Positions 27,201-35,524 of a stretch of DNA of 64,000 nucleotides are shown here, piece after piece (the first letter of the stretch is position 1; every line of letters starts with the position of its first letter). The DNA is taken from positions 22,438-86,437 of the forward strand of contig SVLM01000006.1 of assembly GCA_015067945.1 (NCBI GenBank), in the 5' to 3' direction. The position numbers and the translations under genes were made by a program. This DNA is from Oscillospiraceae bacterium (GTDB taxonomy: Bacteria; Bacillota; Clostridia; Oscillospirales; Oscillospiraceae). The notes under the pieces are model-generated. The model ran no database searches. It was given only the letters and a program-made list of their open reading frames with translations, and was not told the origin of the DNA.

Positions 27201-30082
27201 GGGTAGATTTTGAGCTGCCCATCCTGGCTCGTTGCATCAACCGAATACCTCACACCGCCACCGACGGTGTTTTCTTTTTGCCAGCCCTCGGGTACCGGCA
27301 GCTTCAGACCGTATTGCTCCTTGAATGCCTGCTCATCATATTCCTCTGCAGAGTAATTGTCGGTCGGCGGGCCGGTGGACTCCCGGACACCGTTCTCCTG
27401 CACATCTTTGCGGGAGAGTCGGTTCTCGTCCAGGAATTGATTGACGGTATCCGTAAACTGTGTAGCACCGTTTCCCCAGGCGTTCATGCCGGCGTGAGCA
27501 TCCGCCAGAACTTCCTCGATGATCTGGCCCATCCGCCGCTGGAATTCCTGGCCGGATCTGGCACCGCTCACATCGATCACGTTACGCAGCGAAAGAATAT
27601 ACTTGTCCAGGACGGCATTAAACTCTTCTTCGCTGAAGGTCTGCTTGATCCGCTCCACGATGCTGTCATTCAAGCGGCTTCCGTACACATCGGACATACC
27701 GTGGTAACTTTCGTGATCGGCGATCTGCTCTGCAGTGTACTTCGGATGATCGGCTCTGACGATCATCTGCTCGCCGGTCTTAACGCCCTGCACCCGGAAT
27801 GTACCGCGGCTATTGGCACATTCGATAGGGCCAAGGACATATACGACCCGCTTGCCGGTTTCCTGATAGACCTGCTCGGCCTTGACACGCATACCCTCGT
27901 CATAGAGCTCCTGGGGGATCACCTTCAGATTTCCCCGGTCAGTACCTTCCGCAATGCCCAGGGAGGCGGCACTTACCGTCTGCCGTATATGCTTGCCAAG
28001 ATTGCCTCTTTCAATTTGCGTTCTTGCTCGGTCAGCTGCAGGCCCTCGCCCCGCTGCTGCCGTTCCTGTTCTGCCTGCCAGGCTTCCTGCCTGCTCTGCG
28101 GCACTCGGACTACCATCCCGTTGGCTGCTTCCATATAGTACACCGGCTCCTGTGCCGTCGTTGCCTGCGGCTGTCCGTTGGGATTGTTCGTGGGTAAGGT
28201 CATTCTGAATACCTCCATTCAAATTTTCTGCACGGTTGATGTTGGGAGTAAGCTGTTCTGTGATCTGCGGCACCTGTGCACGCTGCTCCGTGTTCTCCAC
28301 AGCGGGCAACTGTACCCCCGCCACCGGCTGTGTCGGGACTGTGCCGACACTTTCGGCCTGGCCGGGAATCAGCCCCGGCGTTGCAATTTCTCCGCCCGGA
28401 GCGGCATCCTGGCCCTCTGCGGGCTGCTGTGCATTCGGCTGATCCGTCTGCTGAGCCTTGTTGTTCTTCTGGCTGGCATCGTACTGGAGCTTCTGTACGG
28501 TACCGGTGGCACCGGCAGACAGACCGCCGGAGATAAAGGAAGTGATCGCCGTGTCGATGGCCTCCTGGGCCAGCTCCTTGTAGATGATCTTCCGGGCTTC
28601 CTCCCGGGAAACGCCTTTCTCAGCCATCACGTCCTGCATTCGCTTGTCGATGGTTTCTCCAGTGATCAGCGAGTCGGCCAAAATGCCGGCAACGAAGTTC
28701 AGCTCTTCTTCGGTCACCTCCACGCCGCCCTGGATTGCTGCGTTTTTCAGCACCTGCAGCCAGGTTTTTGGACTTTTCAAGGACAGCAGACTGTCCACGG
28801 AGTATTTCTCTGTAACCAACTCCAGACCACCCTTTGCAACTGCCGAAAGAAAAGCCTTGTCGGTGGTCACGCCTGCAGCAGATTTCGCTTGGAATTCCGA
28901 TTGTGCCGCGTCTATAAAGAACAGACCGCTGGCCAATGTCGATCCGCCACCAGTGAGGACTGCCGTGCCGATCTTCAGACCGCTGTCAACAGCGGAGTTT
29001 GCACCTTGGTAAAGAAAGCTCAGCACGTTCCGGGCATTTCTCCACCACTCCGGGTCATTTTCGTCGCCGGCAATGTTCTGTGCTACCGTCTGCTGTACGG
29101 TGTTGCCCCAGTCGCTGAGTGCAAAGCCGTCAGCATTGGCGTCTGCGACCTTATAGGCAGAAAGCCCCGTCGCACTGGTAAGCGTTTGCTTTAATGTTTC
29201 TGCCGCACCGCCGAAGCTGCCCAGGAATTTGGCCACCCAGCTCATGGGCGTTCCGGCAATAGCACCGCCCACAGAGTCCGCGAAACCAGCTGCGTCCGTC
29301 TTTCGCCGCTGGGCTTCGGTCTCGTCGTTGTAACGCACTAGCGTCTCTGCCAATTGGTAGATTTCCTGAAAAGAGTATCCTTTATTCGCAAGGGCAAAAT
29401 AGCCCTTATCGCTTGCGATGGAAGCTTTCCCTTCTACCGCTTTTGCATAGGCCTCCAGATTCTTCCTGTCCTCATCCGATAATTGCATGATTTCCAACAT
29501 TTTGGAATTATAGGTAATGCTCTCTTCCAGCTGTGTCTTGCTTCTTTCCAGGGCATCTACACGGTTGTTGATCTGCTGCAGTGCCTCATTGCGTCGGTTA
29601 AGTTCGGCTTTGTATTCGTCAGGACTAAAGCCGCCCAGGTCACCGCCCATCATGCCGGCATTGGCCAGCACCTGGTACTGAGCACCGAGCATTGTCTGCT
29701 CCTTTTTGGCCTTTTCCAATTCGCCGGGCAGATTCGCCAGTTGGGCTTTCAATTGATCGATCAACTGGGTCTGGCCGACAATCTCCTTGGATTTGGCATA
29801 CTTGGCATGACCCGTTTGGTAAAGCTGTGCTTGTTTCAGCAACCACTGGCTGGGGCCGCCTTGCTGCAGACTGGTCAGTACGTTGGGTTGCGTGGATTTT
29901 TGCTTTTCGGCCTGCTGCAGCAGCCACTGACTGGGAGCGGCTGTCTGCTGCGGCACATCCGTGGCTTGCGTCGATTCCGGTGTTTCCACCGGAATCTCTT
30001 TCTGTTCAGCGGGCATATCGCCGGATTGAAATTTCTTCGCCTGCTGCAGCAGCCACGGCGACACTTTATTTTGCACATCCAT
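21224..30082 (-). CDS. Giant polyvalent virion-type protein (2,952 aa)
   Basis: Last gene of the structural operon, probably an internal or ejected virion protein. Three SxWLL(Q/K)QA repeats open it (about residues 8, 51, 78). Hydrophobic glycine-rich segments follow (350-420), then a low-complexity linker (about 610-710) that hides a nested gene. An HExxH zincin motif (HESYH, 790-794) follows, then an ADP-ribosyltransferase-like domain (YRAVPS with R1305, a downstream SPTREYA, then IHEFGYD), long coiled coils (about 1450-1750), a helical domain with MFKSDSAQTYNALRQM (about 2400, LPD38-like) plus membrane helices, and an EF-hand-like DANDNGSYTQAE near 2895. Domain names are from motif reading. 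This matches large polyvalent proteins of Firmicutes phages. Start follows AGGAGGATGCAGT. Confidence 0.8.
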   Translation of the reverse strand: MDVQNKVSPWLLQQAKKFQSGDMPAEQKEIPVETPESTQATDVPQQTAAPSQWLLQQAEKQKSTQPNVLTSLQQGGPSQWLLKQAQLYQTGHAKYAKSKEIVGQTQLIDQLKAQLANLPGELEKAKKEQTMLGAQYQVLANAGMMGGDLGGFSPDEYKAELNRRNEALQQINNRVDALERSKTQLEESITYNSKMLEIMQLSDEDRKNLEAYAKAVEGKASIASDKGYFALANKGYSFQEIYQLAETLVRYNDETEAQRRKTDAAGFADSVGGAIAGTPMSWVAKFLGSFGGAAETLKQTLTSATGLSAYKVADANADGFALSDWGNTVQQTVAQNIAGDENDPEWWRNARNVLSFLYQGANSAVDSGLKIGTAVLTGGGSTLASGLFFIDAAQSEFQAKSAAGVTTDKAFLSAVAKGGLELVTEKYSVDSLLSLKSPKTWLQVLKNAAIQGGVEVTEEELNFVAGILADSLITGETIDKRMQDVMAEKGVSREEARKIIYKELAQEAIDTAITSFISGGLSAGATGTVQKLQYDASQKNNKAQQTDQPNAQQPAEGQDAAPGGEIATPGLIPGQAESVGTVPTQPVAGVQLPAVENTEQRAQVPQITEQLTPNINRAENLNGGIQNDLTHEQSQRTAAGNDGTGAGVLYGSSQRDGSPSAAEQAGSLAGRTGTAAAGRGPAADRARTQIERGNLGKHIRQTVSAASLGIAEGTDRGNLKVIPQELYDEGMRVKAEQVYQETGKRVVYVLGPIECANSRGTFRVQGVKTGEQMIVRADHPKYTAEQIADHESYHGMSDVYGSRLNDSIVERIKQTFSEEEFNAVLDKYILSLRNVIDVSGARSGQEFQRRMGQIIEEVLADAHAGMNAWGNGATQFTDTVNQFLDENRLSRKDVQENGVRESTGPPTDNYSAEEYDEQAFKEQYGLKLPVPEGWQKENTVGGGVRYSVDATSQDGQLKIYPGMDEAQRASILKQKKIYAPEYDDSSPITGPQIIRLKGKYVTEARSLLTELARQCGDFRSDLHNADVDISFSYSNKSLKESVSKQAKRGGGAEIFGKMLTALPEICESAAEIEAHTDRYAQTARADNRLKEMHVLLGAFWDGNSYVPVQLEVKEYKADSEIGNKLYVTVTIKNEAGVTPRGSTASVDSVSIRSRPASVISVADLIANVNDETGGLVKYIPDQMLNSNQLTAKQKALAEDSERLGDMRYEYAVQQGNTSTAEKMLQEKAKLVGYTAGSDWRMAHKAPNSDTGVSLDRADDMYGGDGSIYSPWAHRYYGEGRAYDSKAINTFAKAMGKPDASVTVYRAVPSNIQGAKLQNGDWVSPTREYAKEHGDHYFDGNYRIVSQSVPAKHLFVDGNSIHEFGYDNGRTDEIYKNTANNVKVSTITYDDQGELIPLSKRYDEENADARYSVDDGDEADFDRVNAELAAEQQRWKDAWLRDRLGDEGLAEYRKHQKQQEDQRKAEQKQEAAAKRETKADKRKLQREYRESKADAAQRLNKLEASKPTQAKKDLRIQLMNLFSTPDGRRAEIGKVIDGYADRLIESGQLTEADRKAFFDRMYEAGMMTVPADEYYALGRSAVVRGKIYVDDSMRADFGDDWNDFRRRAFAAGVYLTNNRADPGIDVWNDDLSYLVPGMFDAEDTQLRQILERIVQLAEDGKDEHVSLAEYTAQLAERDHVREDDVLDGMEKQMDWALRTFAEKAGLEIKLKEKAVNDQASTTKENVRLRIQLQQERQDRKDASRQQQERKALQELQQKTLKSLQWLNKNRYRAPEELRAEFDRVLSDIDIYAVSAANAMNWSNKYGATWKDLAQMYLQAKDTDPNFMPSKELEMIVSRLNDQKIADMDLDALNNLYRAAVGLRTEFNNRNNVINDEMNRLFAEVYLDSKGELKAAAGGYTGKMLDKLFNMEQLTPMNFLQRMAGWNPDSVFYSMARMLERGEREMRAFTVKANRMLEDFLTEHADWVKKADGQGKDGIWYTIEVPELLEFGKGDKPIFGDTVTVYMTPAQKVHMYLESKNTDNLRHMAGGRTFADKELYSKGKRKEAFAQGRTIRMAPETVKAIVSNMTAEELELAGILEKFYNDFSKREINRVSNILYGYDKAMGKFYAPIFTNQNYVQSEIGIFDQTAEGVGNLKAREYSKNPSYNISAFDAFERNTDQTARFVGMSIPARNWQTLINWRESNNSMGDVITHEWGEEAKKYISNLLVDLQGGKVEEKTGIEKGVEKLMSNYISSVFGANLSIVLKQTGSIPMAGVYLGMKNAPSIKQVHEIDRNLIRKYTQELDWRGLGYSTPETKQLKENPNWTQTNKATRFLFGGGAITAMDSWAASTLWPWAENKVRRENPELEIGTQEQINAGESPFYKKVAEEFDNAVARSQSTSDQMHQSTMRKSKNPLVRMFTMFKSDSAQTYNALRQMIGEAQFQKKNGSTAAAAKANRAVGTVVLAALSNFMIAEGVALITALIKNKGKKYRDEDEELTFASVAEEAAGNILKSFAGIMVGGEELADMIGAKLTGEKWYEVESMEVSLLQDLFNLGANVLEGARDLIADGINVAVNGGDLWEYFRRHGNDLLGELKDAATEIASYLGVPAANLEAYLIGLVKQIPGFEAAYDDVFATATKGSLAGISGMDLEIRVSNILDNRNVSRSDGTAQALAALYEAGYDNVVPSDTPSKFTIDGEEYELEAYQKQSYDSIWASMVSETLDALVASEQFQKAGQKQQAKMLSTLYKYAAEQTKHALFDGAKQSSHVDKIAAFEEAGLDMIDYLDVYAAGIDPKAFLKQINAGVGYQTAFDLLSEIDRLEPAAGSDKVSYVQRWRACVDSSGKASEQLAALKGNMTESQYDKAELASKFGVDPDAYVSYYEIRGQYDANDNGSYTQAEVTAAIDAMDITTKQKAALWQIVTGSKNAKSNPYSSQVGQRVLDAQEEDTKLGEKPKTFSEEVTSQILRNWGK
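27973..28203 (-). CDS. Nested small gene inside the giant gene (76 aa)
   Basis: Same strand as the giant gene but another frame. ATG at 28203 has a GGAGG 8 nt upstream; stop TAA at 27973. The protein reads MTLPTNNPNGQPQ..., then EPVYYMEAANGMVVRVPQS, AWQAEQERQQRGEG and LTEQERKLKEAILASIYG. It matches the C-terminus of the gene at 60160-61086 at 47 of 57 residues, and 21 of 31 differing codons are synonymous in this frame. That shows the frame is or was under selection. Function unknown; the motif looks like a small helical phage protein. Confidence 0.72.
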   Translation of the reverse strand: MTLPTNNPNGQPQATTAQEPVYYMEAANGMVVRVPQSRQEAWQAEQERQQRGEGLQLTEQERKLKEAILASIYGRR

Positions 30083-30100
30083 ACTGCATCCTCCTGCTTG

Positions 30101-31300
30101 TTATTTGTAGTAGGATTCTACTACAACCGGGCGTTTGGGGGGCTGGCGGGGCGCTACATGACGATAAACATATTCGTTCTTATCATGATCCCATATTTCG
30201 ACGATCTCTCCGGAAGCTACCTTGCGAACCAGCTCATCCACAGACAGCCTTTCTCCGTCGATCAGGAAAAAGCCGTCGGGCTGCAGCTGGGGAGAAGTTC
30301 CCGGTATGGTGTCAATGCCTGCGGTGGCCATGCCCGCCCCCAAAATTGCGGCTTCACCAATGCCTGTACCTGAGTGCAAGGGCTGTCCATCTCCGGTCAA
30401 TCCTGGATGTGCATACTCATAGGTAACAGTTTTGTTCACATGGTCATAGTTCATGACGATCTGCCTATCGATAAGAGCCGCCTGCAGATCGTCCCACGGG
30501 ATCTTGCTATTGCCGATGACTACATAGCCGTCGCCGGTGATGTTGGTCGGCGTATAACCGTCCGGTATCAGGCTTGTTCTGTACTGCTCTGCCAGGTACG
30601 CACTCTGCATCTTTGCGATCCAGTCATCGGACATTCCCAAGGCCTTATAACCGGAAAAGTCGCCGGCCATAGCCATCAGCTCTGCCTGCTTGCGAAGAGC
30701 TTCGGTGTTCTGTCGCGTCATCAATTCCTGGTCCTGCTGCAAAGAAAACTGATCTTTCAGTATACCAAGGCCGTCCAGATACCGCTGGTAGGCGGTCTTC
30801 TCAAAGGCTGCACCTGCATCTGCAATCTGGGAATTGTAATAGTCTGCCGCCTGCTGTGCCGCCACAATGGCTGCTGTGGAGGCGACACCGCCCGTAGCAG
30901 CGGATGCTCTTGCCAAGGTATCCTCGGTTGCCCGCTTGCTCTCACGCAGTGCCGCAGCCCGGTAATTTACGTAGGATGCATCCTGTTCGGGATCATAGGT
31001 GAACGGTCCGTAGTTTTCGATTTTGTTCATGGTGTCCTGAGTACTGCTGCCTTCACCGGAAGCAAAACTGTCGCTTTCGGTTTCGGAGATACCGTAGTTC
31101 TTCCGCAGCTGATTCACGGCCTCCGTGGTCAGCAGTCGCTGTTCAGGTGTCGTAGCCTTATCGCCGTCCTGGATCAGGCTCAGCATAGAAAAGCCGTACT
31201 CCGGGTTTTTCTGTGCGGTGGCGAGATCTGTTTGTGAAAACCGCTTCATCAGCCCTGCCTTATCGGCGGCTGTTACGAAATCGTCATATGTATAAGCCAT
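30101..31300 (-). CDS. Putative internal virion protein (399 aa)
   Basis: Helical, Ala/Gln-rich middle (about 120-240) with coiled-coil potential, no membrane segment at the N-terminus and a basic-aromatic C-terminus. It lies between the tail-hub-like gene and the giant gene with tight spacing, so it is probably a virion component delivered with the giant protein. I do not recognise the family. Confidence 0.6.
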   Translation of the reverse strand: MAYTYDDFVTAADKAGLMKRFSQTDLATAQKNPEYGFSMLSLIQDGDKATTPEQRLLTTEAVNQLRKNYGISETESDSFASGEGSSTQDTMNKIENYGPFTYDPEQDASYVNYRAAALRESKRATEDTLARASAATGGVASTAAIVAAQQAADYYNSQIADAGAAFEKTAYQRYLDGLGILKDQFSLQQDQELMTRQNTEALRKQAELMAMAGDFSGYKALGMSDDWIAKMQSAYLAEQYRTSLIPDGYTPTNITGDGYVVIGNSKIPWDDLQAALIDRQIVMNYDHVNKTVTYEYAHPGLTGDGQPLHSGTGIGEAAILGAGMATAGIDTIPGTSPQLQPDGFFLIDGERLSVDELVRKVASGEIVEIWDHDKNEYVYRHVAPRQPPKRPVVVESYYK

Positions 31301-31303
31301 GGG

Positions 31304-32926
31304 TTAATTCCTCCCTGATTTACTTTTTAATTCCGATCCAGAGTAGATCTCGTGGACCAAAGAGTAGATCCGGCAGCCGCCGGTGCCGGTCAGCTTCAGC
31401 CGGTAATGATCAGCCCGCCGGGGCACGATCGGCAGGTAATAGCTGCGTTTTACGCCCTCACTGATCACCTTGCCGGCAGGGAGCCAAAGGCCGTCGCTGT
31501 CGAATTGCAGCCATACCTGCATACTGGCTCCCTTGTCCAGTTCCAGCCGTAGCTGCAGCTTGCTTAACCCCTTTTTGTTGGGATCTTCCTGGGTGAAATC
31601 CGAAAATTCGGCGATCCATTCAAAATCCGCTTCCTTCTGGCAATCCTCCGGATGGGATCCGGTATTGCCTGTGATCCAGATCTCGCCCTCTTCGGTCAGA
31701 AAATACAGACAGCCGTCTTCCTTAGCAAAATGTGTCACCCGGACCTCATCCTCCAGATGCCACATGCCACGCTGCGTATCATACACATACAGGCCGGTGC
31801 TGCCATCGTGCCGCACTATGCTGACGAAATACCGCAGGCCATCAGACCCCGCCACCGCACTGCGCATATGCTCCTGGCCGAAGGCATCGCCGATGGGCTG
31901 GGGAATACCGCCGGAGTATGCCATGAATCCGCTGCTGCTCAGGAAGAACAGCGTTTCACCGGCGATAGCCAGGCTGTCGCTGCTACCCGGAGCCAAACCC
32001 AGAGTCGCACTGCTGACCACTGAGAAATTGCTGGGAATGCTGCCGTATACCTTGTATATCCGGTTTTCCTTGAAGAAGGTAGGGAAGCCCTTGTAGGCAA
32101 TGCATCCGGTAAAGCTGCCGGCCTCCGCGGGTGCTACACTCCAGGAACCGTTGGCAAGATCCTCAAATACATTCCAGTTGAACACATCGCCAAGCTTGCT
32201 GGCACAGATCTCTGTTTCGGTGCAGCCCCAAAGCCGGTTCTCGTTTTCACATATATACAGCAGATCCGGAACCCGCCGCTCAATGCTCATTTCACCTGCT
32301 TCGATGTATGTATCCACGCCCTCATCCATAGTGAAGCAGTGCTCCGAGAACAACAGCGTATCACCGCTGATCTCCTGAATTACCGGTGTCCGGTTGTTTT
32401 CCAAATGCACGGTGCATCCGCTGATGGTCACCGCGTCGCCGGGGCGGAAGTAATCATCCCAGGCAACACCTTCGCAGCGGATGGCATTGGCCGCCATGCC
32501 TTTTTCGAAAAGCTCACCACCGGTAAATACCAGGCGGTCGCCGCTCCACTTGGCTTCCATGGCCTGAAATTCATCGGTCACCCGGTTGTAGCAGCACTTG
32601 TCCGGCAGAATCACGATGTAGGCACCCATGGATGCAAACTGTTTCTTGCCTGCGGTGACAGTGCCCTTGCGATCGCCGTTGTAATAAAAGCCGGTGCCAT
32701 CCACCCAGTACATTCCATCCCAGCTGAAGATACCGCCGGGTTCTTCCAGTTTCCGCCACAGGTGCCGCTTTTCACGGGTGGCCAAAAGCGGGGCGTGATC
32801 TGCTGTCAGATTCCGCATGTCCCACAGCTCGCCATCCTTTGCACCCAGGGTGTGATTCAGTCCGCCGAATTTGATTTGCTTGGTTTTGGAGATTCGGTCG
32901 GTATATTTAAGATTCGGTAGTTTCAT
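31304..32926 (-). CDS. Tail hub / DNA-stabilisation-like virion protein
   Basis: 540 residues of mostly beta structure. The start FGGLNHTLGAKDGELWDMRNL followed by LLATREKR is the N-terminal pattern of P22 gp10-like stabilisation and related tail-hub proteins: a Gly-Gly-Leu-Asn, an acidic patch, an Asn-Leu and an Arg before the propeller. Repeated Gly-Trp/Tyr blades follow. Assignment to gp10-like is inference, supported by the lack of other tail genes. It overlaps the coiled-coil gene upstream by 20 nt. Confidence 0.6.
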   Translation of the reverse strand: MKLPNLKYTDRISKTKQIKFGGLNHTLGAKDGELWDMRNLTADHAPLLATREKRHLWRKLEEPGGIFSWDGMYWVDGTGFYYNGDRKGTVTAGKKQFASMGAYIVILPDKCCYNRVTDEFQAMEAKWSGDRLVFTGGELFEKGMAANAIRCEGVAWDDYFRPGDAVTISGCTVHLENNRTPVIQEISGDTLLFSEHCFTMDEGVDTYIEAGEMSIERRVPDLLYICENENRLWGCTETEICASKLGDVFNWNVFEDLANGSWSVAPAEAGSFTGCIAYKGFPTFFKENRIYKVYGSIPSNFSVVSSATLGLAPGSSDSLAIAGETLFFLSSSGFMAYSGGIPQPIGDAFGQEHMRSAVAGSDGLRYFVSIVRHDGSTGLYVYDTQRGMWHLEDEVRVTHFAKEDGCLYFLTEEGEIWITGNTGSHPEDCQKEADFEWIAEFSDFTQEDPNKKGLSKLQLRLELDKGASMQVWLQFDSDGLWLPAGKVISEGVKRSYYLPIVPRRADHYRLKLTGTGGCRIYSLVHEIYSGSELKSKSGRN

Positions 32927-33596
32927 CGCTTACGCCTCCCTCGAACAAAATGCCGTTGATGTAGATCTTGCCCACCAGGTTCAGCACACCTTCTTTCAAG
33001 CCGATAACCGGATTACCCTCCGCATCCCGGCTGATCACGTCGGCTGCATCCTCGACGGCATCAAGCCTTTCCATTACGCCGCCGTCACCGTTCAGCTGCT
33101 CTTGCAGATCTTTTGCGGTTTGGGCAGTGCTATTAAGCTCTGATAACTGATCTTCGATGCCACCTTCCTCGTCAAGTCGCTGCTGAAGGTCATCGATATC
33201 CGCTTGTGCATTGCCCAGCTGCTCCAATAGCAGATCTGTCTGTTCGGCCTGCTCATCAGCACGCTGCTCCAATCCGCTGATGGCGTTCTCTGCCTCGGTT
33301 ACTCTGCGTTCTTCCTGATTGACGCGGCCTGCAAGGGCGTTGATCTGGATTTTCAGTGCGGTAATGGAATTCTCCAAGGCTCGCACCTTTTCCGTAACAG
33401 CGGCTTCTGTGCTGGCTGTCAGGTCACTCCAGGCATTGGCGTTCCAGTTGCTTGCGTCTAGATTCTGCAGCTGATACTGCAGCTCTTCGACCAGGATTCG
33501 CAGGTAATTGATGATCTGATCTACCTTCTCACTTACAGATTCATTTCCTGTAAACGTAGGAAAATCCGTGTCTACCTGCTGCCACTTCTGCGGCAT
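32907..33596 (-). CDS. Coiled-coil virion fibre protein
   Basis: 229 residues. A globular head of about 60 residues is followed by heptad-rich coiled coil (about 65-190), then a short C-terminal beta tip (NLVGKIYINGILFEGG). Typical of trimeric head or tail fibres of Firmicutes phages. The start follows AGGAGGTGACACC. Confidence 0.65.
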   Translation of the reverse strand: MPQKWQQVDTDFPTFTGNESVSEKVDQIINYLRILVEELQYQLQNLDASNWNANAWSDLTASTEAAVTEKVRALENSITALKIQINALAGRVNQEERRVTEAENAISGLEQRADEQAEQTDLLLEQLGNAQADIDDLQQRLDEEGGIEDQLSELNSTAQTAKDLQEQLNGDGGVMERLDAVEDAADVISRDAEGNPVIGLKEGVLNLVGKIYINGILFEGGVSDETTES

Positions 33597-33659
33597 GGTG
33601 TCACCTCCTTTATAGTCGGACAGGGCAGGCCGAACCGGCCGGCCCTGTCATTGCATAAT

Positions 33660-33989
33660 TTACTTCTTCAGTGCCTGCAGCTTGTCCCAGGCGGCCTTGA
33701 ACTTATCAAAGCCGAACATGGCAGCGTAAGCTACGAAAATACCCAGTACCACCGCACCGACGGCGTAGTACCACATGACGGTGATTTCCAGCACGGCACA
33801 CAGGATCACAGCGGTCAGCACCGTGACGATCAGTGCCACGATCACCGCCACGAAGTTGGTGGGTACTTTGGGGAACAGCCCCTTGATCACCTCCACAATG
33901 ATGGTGGTAGCGAACACCAGCACCGCCATGACTGCCAGCAGGATGCTGCCGTAGTGGAAAATTGCGTTAATAAAAGTCGTGTAGTCCAT
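33660..33989 (-). CDS. Holin
   Basis: 109 residues with three hydrophobic segments (about 13-37, 44-68, 70-92), a short lumenal N-terminus and a Lys-rich C-terminus. Holins of this form lie beside the amidase and form lesions that release it. SD AGGAGGACAA. Confidence 0.72.
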   Translation of the reverse strand: MDYTTFINAIFHYGSILLAVMAVLVFATTIIVEVIKGLFPKVPTNFVAVIVALIVTVLTAVILCAVLEITVMWYYAVGAVVLGIFVAYAAMFGFDKFKAAWDKLQALKK

Positions 33990-34001
33990 TGTTTGTCCTC
34001 C

Positions 34002-34400
34002 TTATTTTGCTCTTACTTCGAGCTGATAATTGACGGTATGCATGAGGTTGTCCAGGAAGCCGTTGCCGTCCAGTTTGTCCTTGTCATGGTAGACCGAGTG
34101 CATGAGGTTCAGATCCTCCTGCTCCTCAACGGTTATGTAGCCCCTTGCAATGTAGGACTTGGCCAGATGCTTGATTCTGTCATAAAGGATCGTCCGATCA
34201 GCATCACACAGCACGCCTACCATCCGGGTCAGCTCCTGGATCTCCGCACCCCGGGCGGCACAGTCCGCCACCTTTCGGTTTGCGGCGTTGTCCTCTTGTT
34301 GGGCCTTGCGGTTAAGCCGCCATTGCAGCAGGCTGAATACGCCGGCAACCAGGGCAGCACCGGCACCGCCACCAATAATGGCCAATAGGATTTCCATCAT
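34002..34400 (-). CDS. Single-pass membrane protein of the lysis cassette
   Basis: 132 residues. One N-terminal membrane segment (ILLAIIGGGAGAALVAGVFSLL), then a charged helical cytoplasmic domain. Placed between holin and amidase, it may be a second holin or a holin regulator. The start ATG 34400 (or 34397) follows AAGGAGGCCG. Confidence 0.6.
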   Translation of the reverse strand: MMEILLAIIGGGAGAALVAGVFSLLQWRLNRKAQQEDNAANRKVADCAARGAEIQELTRMVGVLCDADRTILYDRIKHLAKSYIARGYITVEEQEDLNLMHSVYHDKDKLDGNGFLDNLMHTVNYQLEVRAK

Positions 34401-34408
34401 CGGCCTCC

Positions 34409-35521
34409 TTACGCCAGGCCCAGCAGCTTCTGCCAGGTCTTGCCCCATTCCTCGGCAATGCCGGTGGGAGTGCAGCCGTTGTCCTGCTGGAAGTGTGCCA
34501 GAGCGGCGGTAAACTTGGGGCCGGCAATACCGTCGGCAGAACCTACTTCCTCATAGCCCAGATTGTACAGATACTCCTGAACAGCTACCACCACAAGGTG
34601 CTTGCGGTTGAAGGTAGCGGAGATGGTGACGGTCTTGGAGAGGGTTTCCGGACCGGCAATGCCGTCTACCGTAGCACCGCAGAAATCCTGTACCTTCTCT
34701 ATGAAGATCTCCCGGTTATCGGTTACAAACTCGCCGCCACCGTTGTAGTAAACGCAGTTGCCGTGCCAGTTGTACACGCTGTACCCCACGGGGCAGGCGG
34801 CCTTTGCTGCCTCCGGGTCTTTGTAGGCACCTACCTGGGTCTCGGGCTTGTCCCAACTCTGGCGGATGCGGTACCAGTGTTCCGGCTCTTCCTGATGCCA
34901 GTCGAAATACTGACAGATGGCCTCCGCTTCAGCTTCTGCAAGTTTCTGCAGATTGCCCTCGTCAAGCAGCCAGCGGGCCTGCTCGGGGTTGGTGTGGAAG
35001 CCGTGTTCCAGAATGACACTGGGCGTATGTACGGAGTGGGCACCCCGGAGAACGCCGTAGTAGTCGTCCTTGTAGCCGTTGCCGTCCCGGTCAGAGCTGG
35101 ACTTCACCGCCCGGCACTCATACCCAACGCCCATGACCTTGGCCACGGAAGCCGCAAGCAGCTCGGCGATCTCCTTGCTCTGCTCGTCCATCTGGCCGCA
35201 GTTGTCGTCCACCTGGTGGAAGGCTACCACATCGTTGGCGTCTTCCCGGCTGGCGGCGTTGGAGTGTTCCGAAAGGAACAGATCTGCATCCTCGGCCATC
35301 TTGCCACGCTCCACCAGGGCAAGGTCTTTGTCCTTATCCTGCCGGGTCAGAATGACCTTGATGCCCCGTTTCTCCAGCTCTGCCTTCAGCAGCAGATGCA
35401 GCTTCCAGTTCATGTCGGACTCGTAGTACTCCGGCACCACCGGAGATCTGTTGTACTTGCCGAAGTGTCCGGCATCCAGGCACGTAACGGGCACGTCATG
35501 CCCGGGTTTTACATTCTTCAT
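34409..35521 (-). CDS. Phage endolysin: N-acetylmuramoyl-L-alanine amidase
   Basis: 370 residues. An Amidase_3 domain (about 10-205) shows zinc ligands in LDAGHFGKY, an Asp/Glu region SEHSNAASRED and the catalytic VILEHGFHTNPEQ. A short SPOR-like linker follows (YRIRQSWDKPETQVGAYKD). The C-terminus has two peptidoglycan-binding motifs (VDGIAGPETLSK and ADGIAGPKFTAALAHFQQ). No signal peptide, so it depends on the holin. It cuts the bond between MurNAc and L-Ala. Confidence 0.92.
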   Translation of the reverse strand: MKNVKPGHDVPVTCLDAGHFGKYNRSPVVPEYYESDMNWKLHLLLKAELEKRGIKVILTRQDKDKDLALVERGKMAEDADLFLSEHSNAASREDANDVVAFHQVDDNCGQMDEQSKEIAELLAASVAKVMGVGYECRAVKSSSDRDGNGYKDDYYGVLRGAHSVHTPSVILEHGFHTNPEQARWLLDEGNLQKLAEAEAEAICQYFDWHQEEPEHWYRIRQSWDKPETQVGAYKDPEAAKAACPVGYSVYNWHGNCVYYNGGGEFVTDNREIFIEKVQDFCGATVDGIAGPETLSKTVTISATFNRKHLVVVAVQEYLYNLGYEEVGSADGIAGPKFTAALAHFQQDNGCTPTGIAEEWGKTWQKLLGLA

Positions 35522-35524
35522 TGG

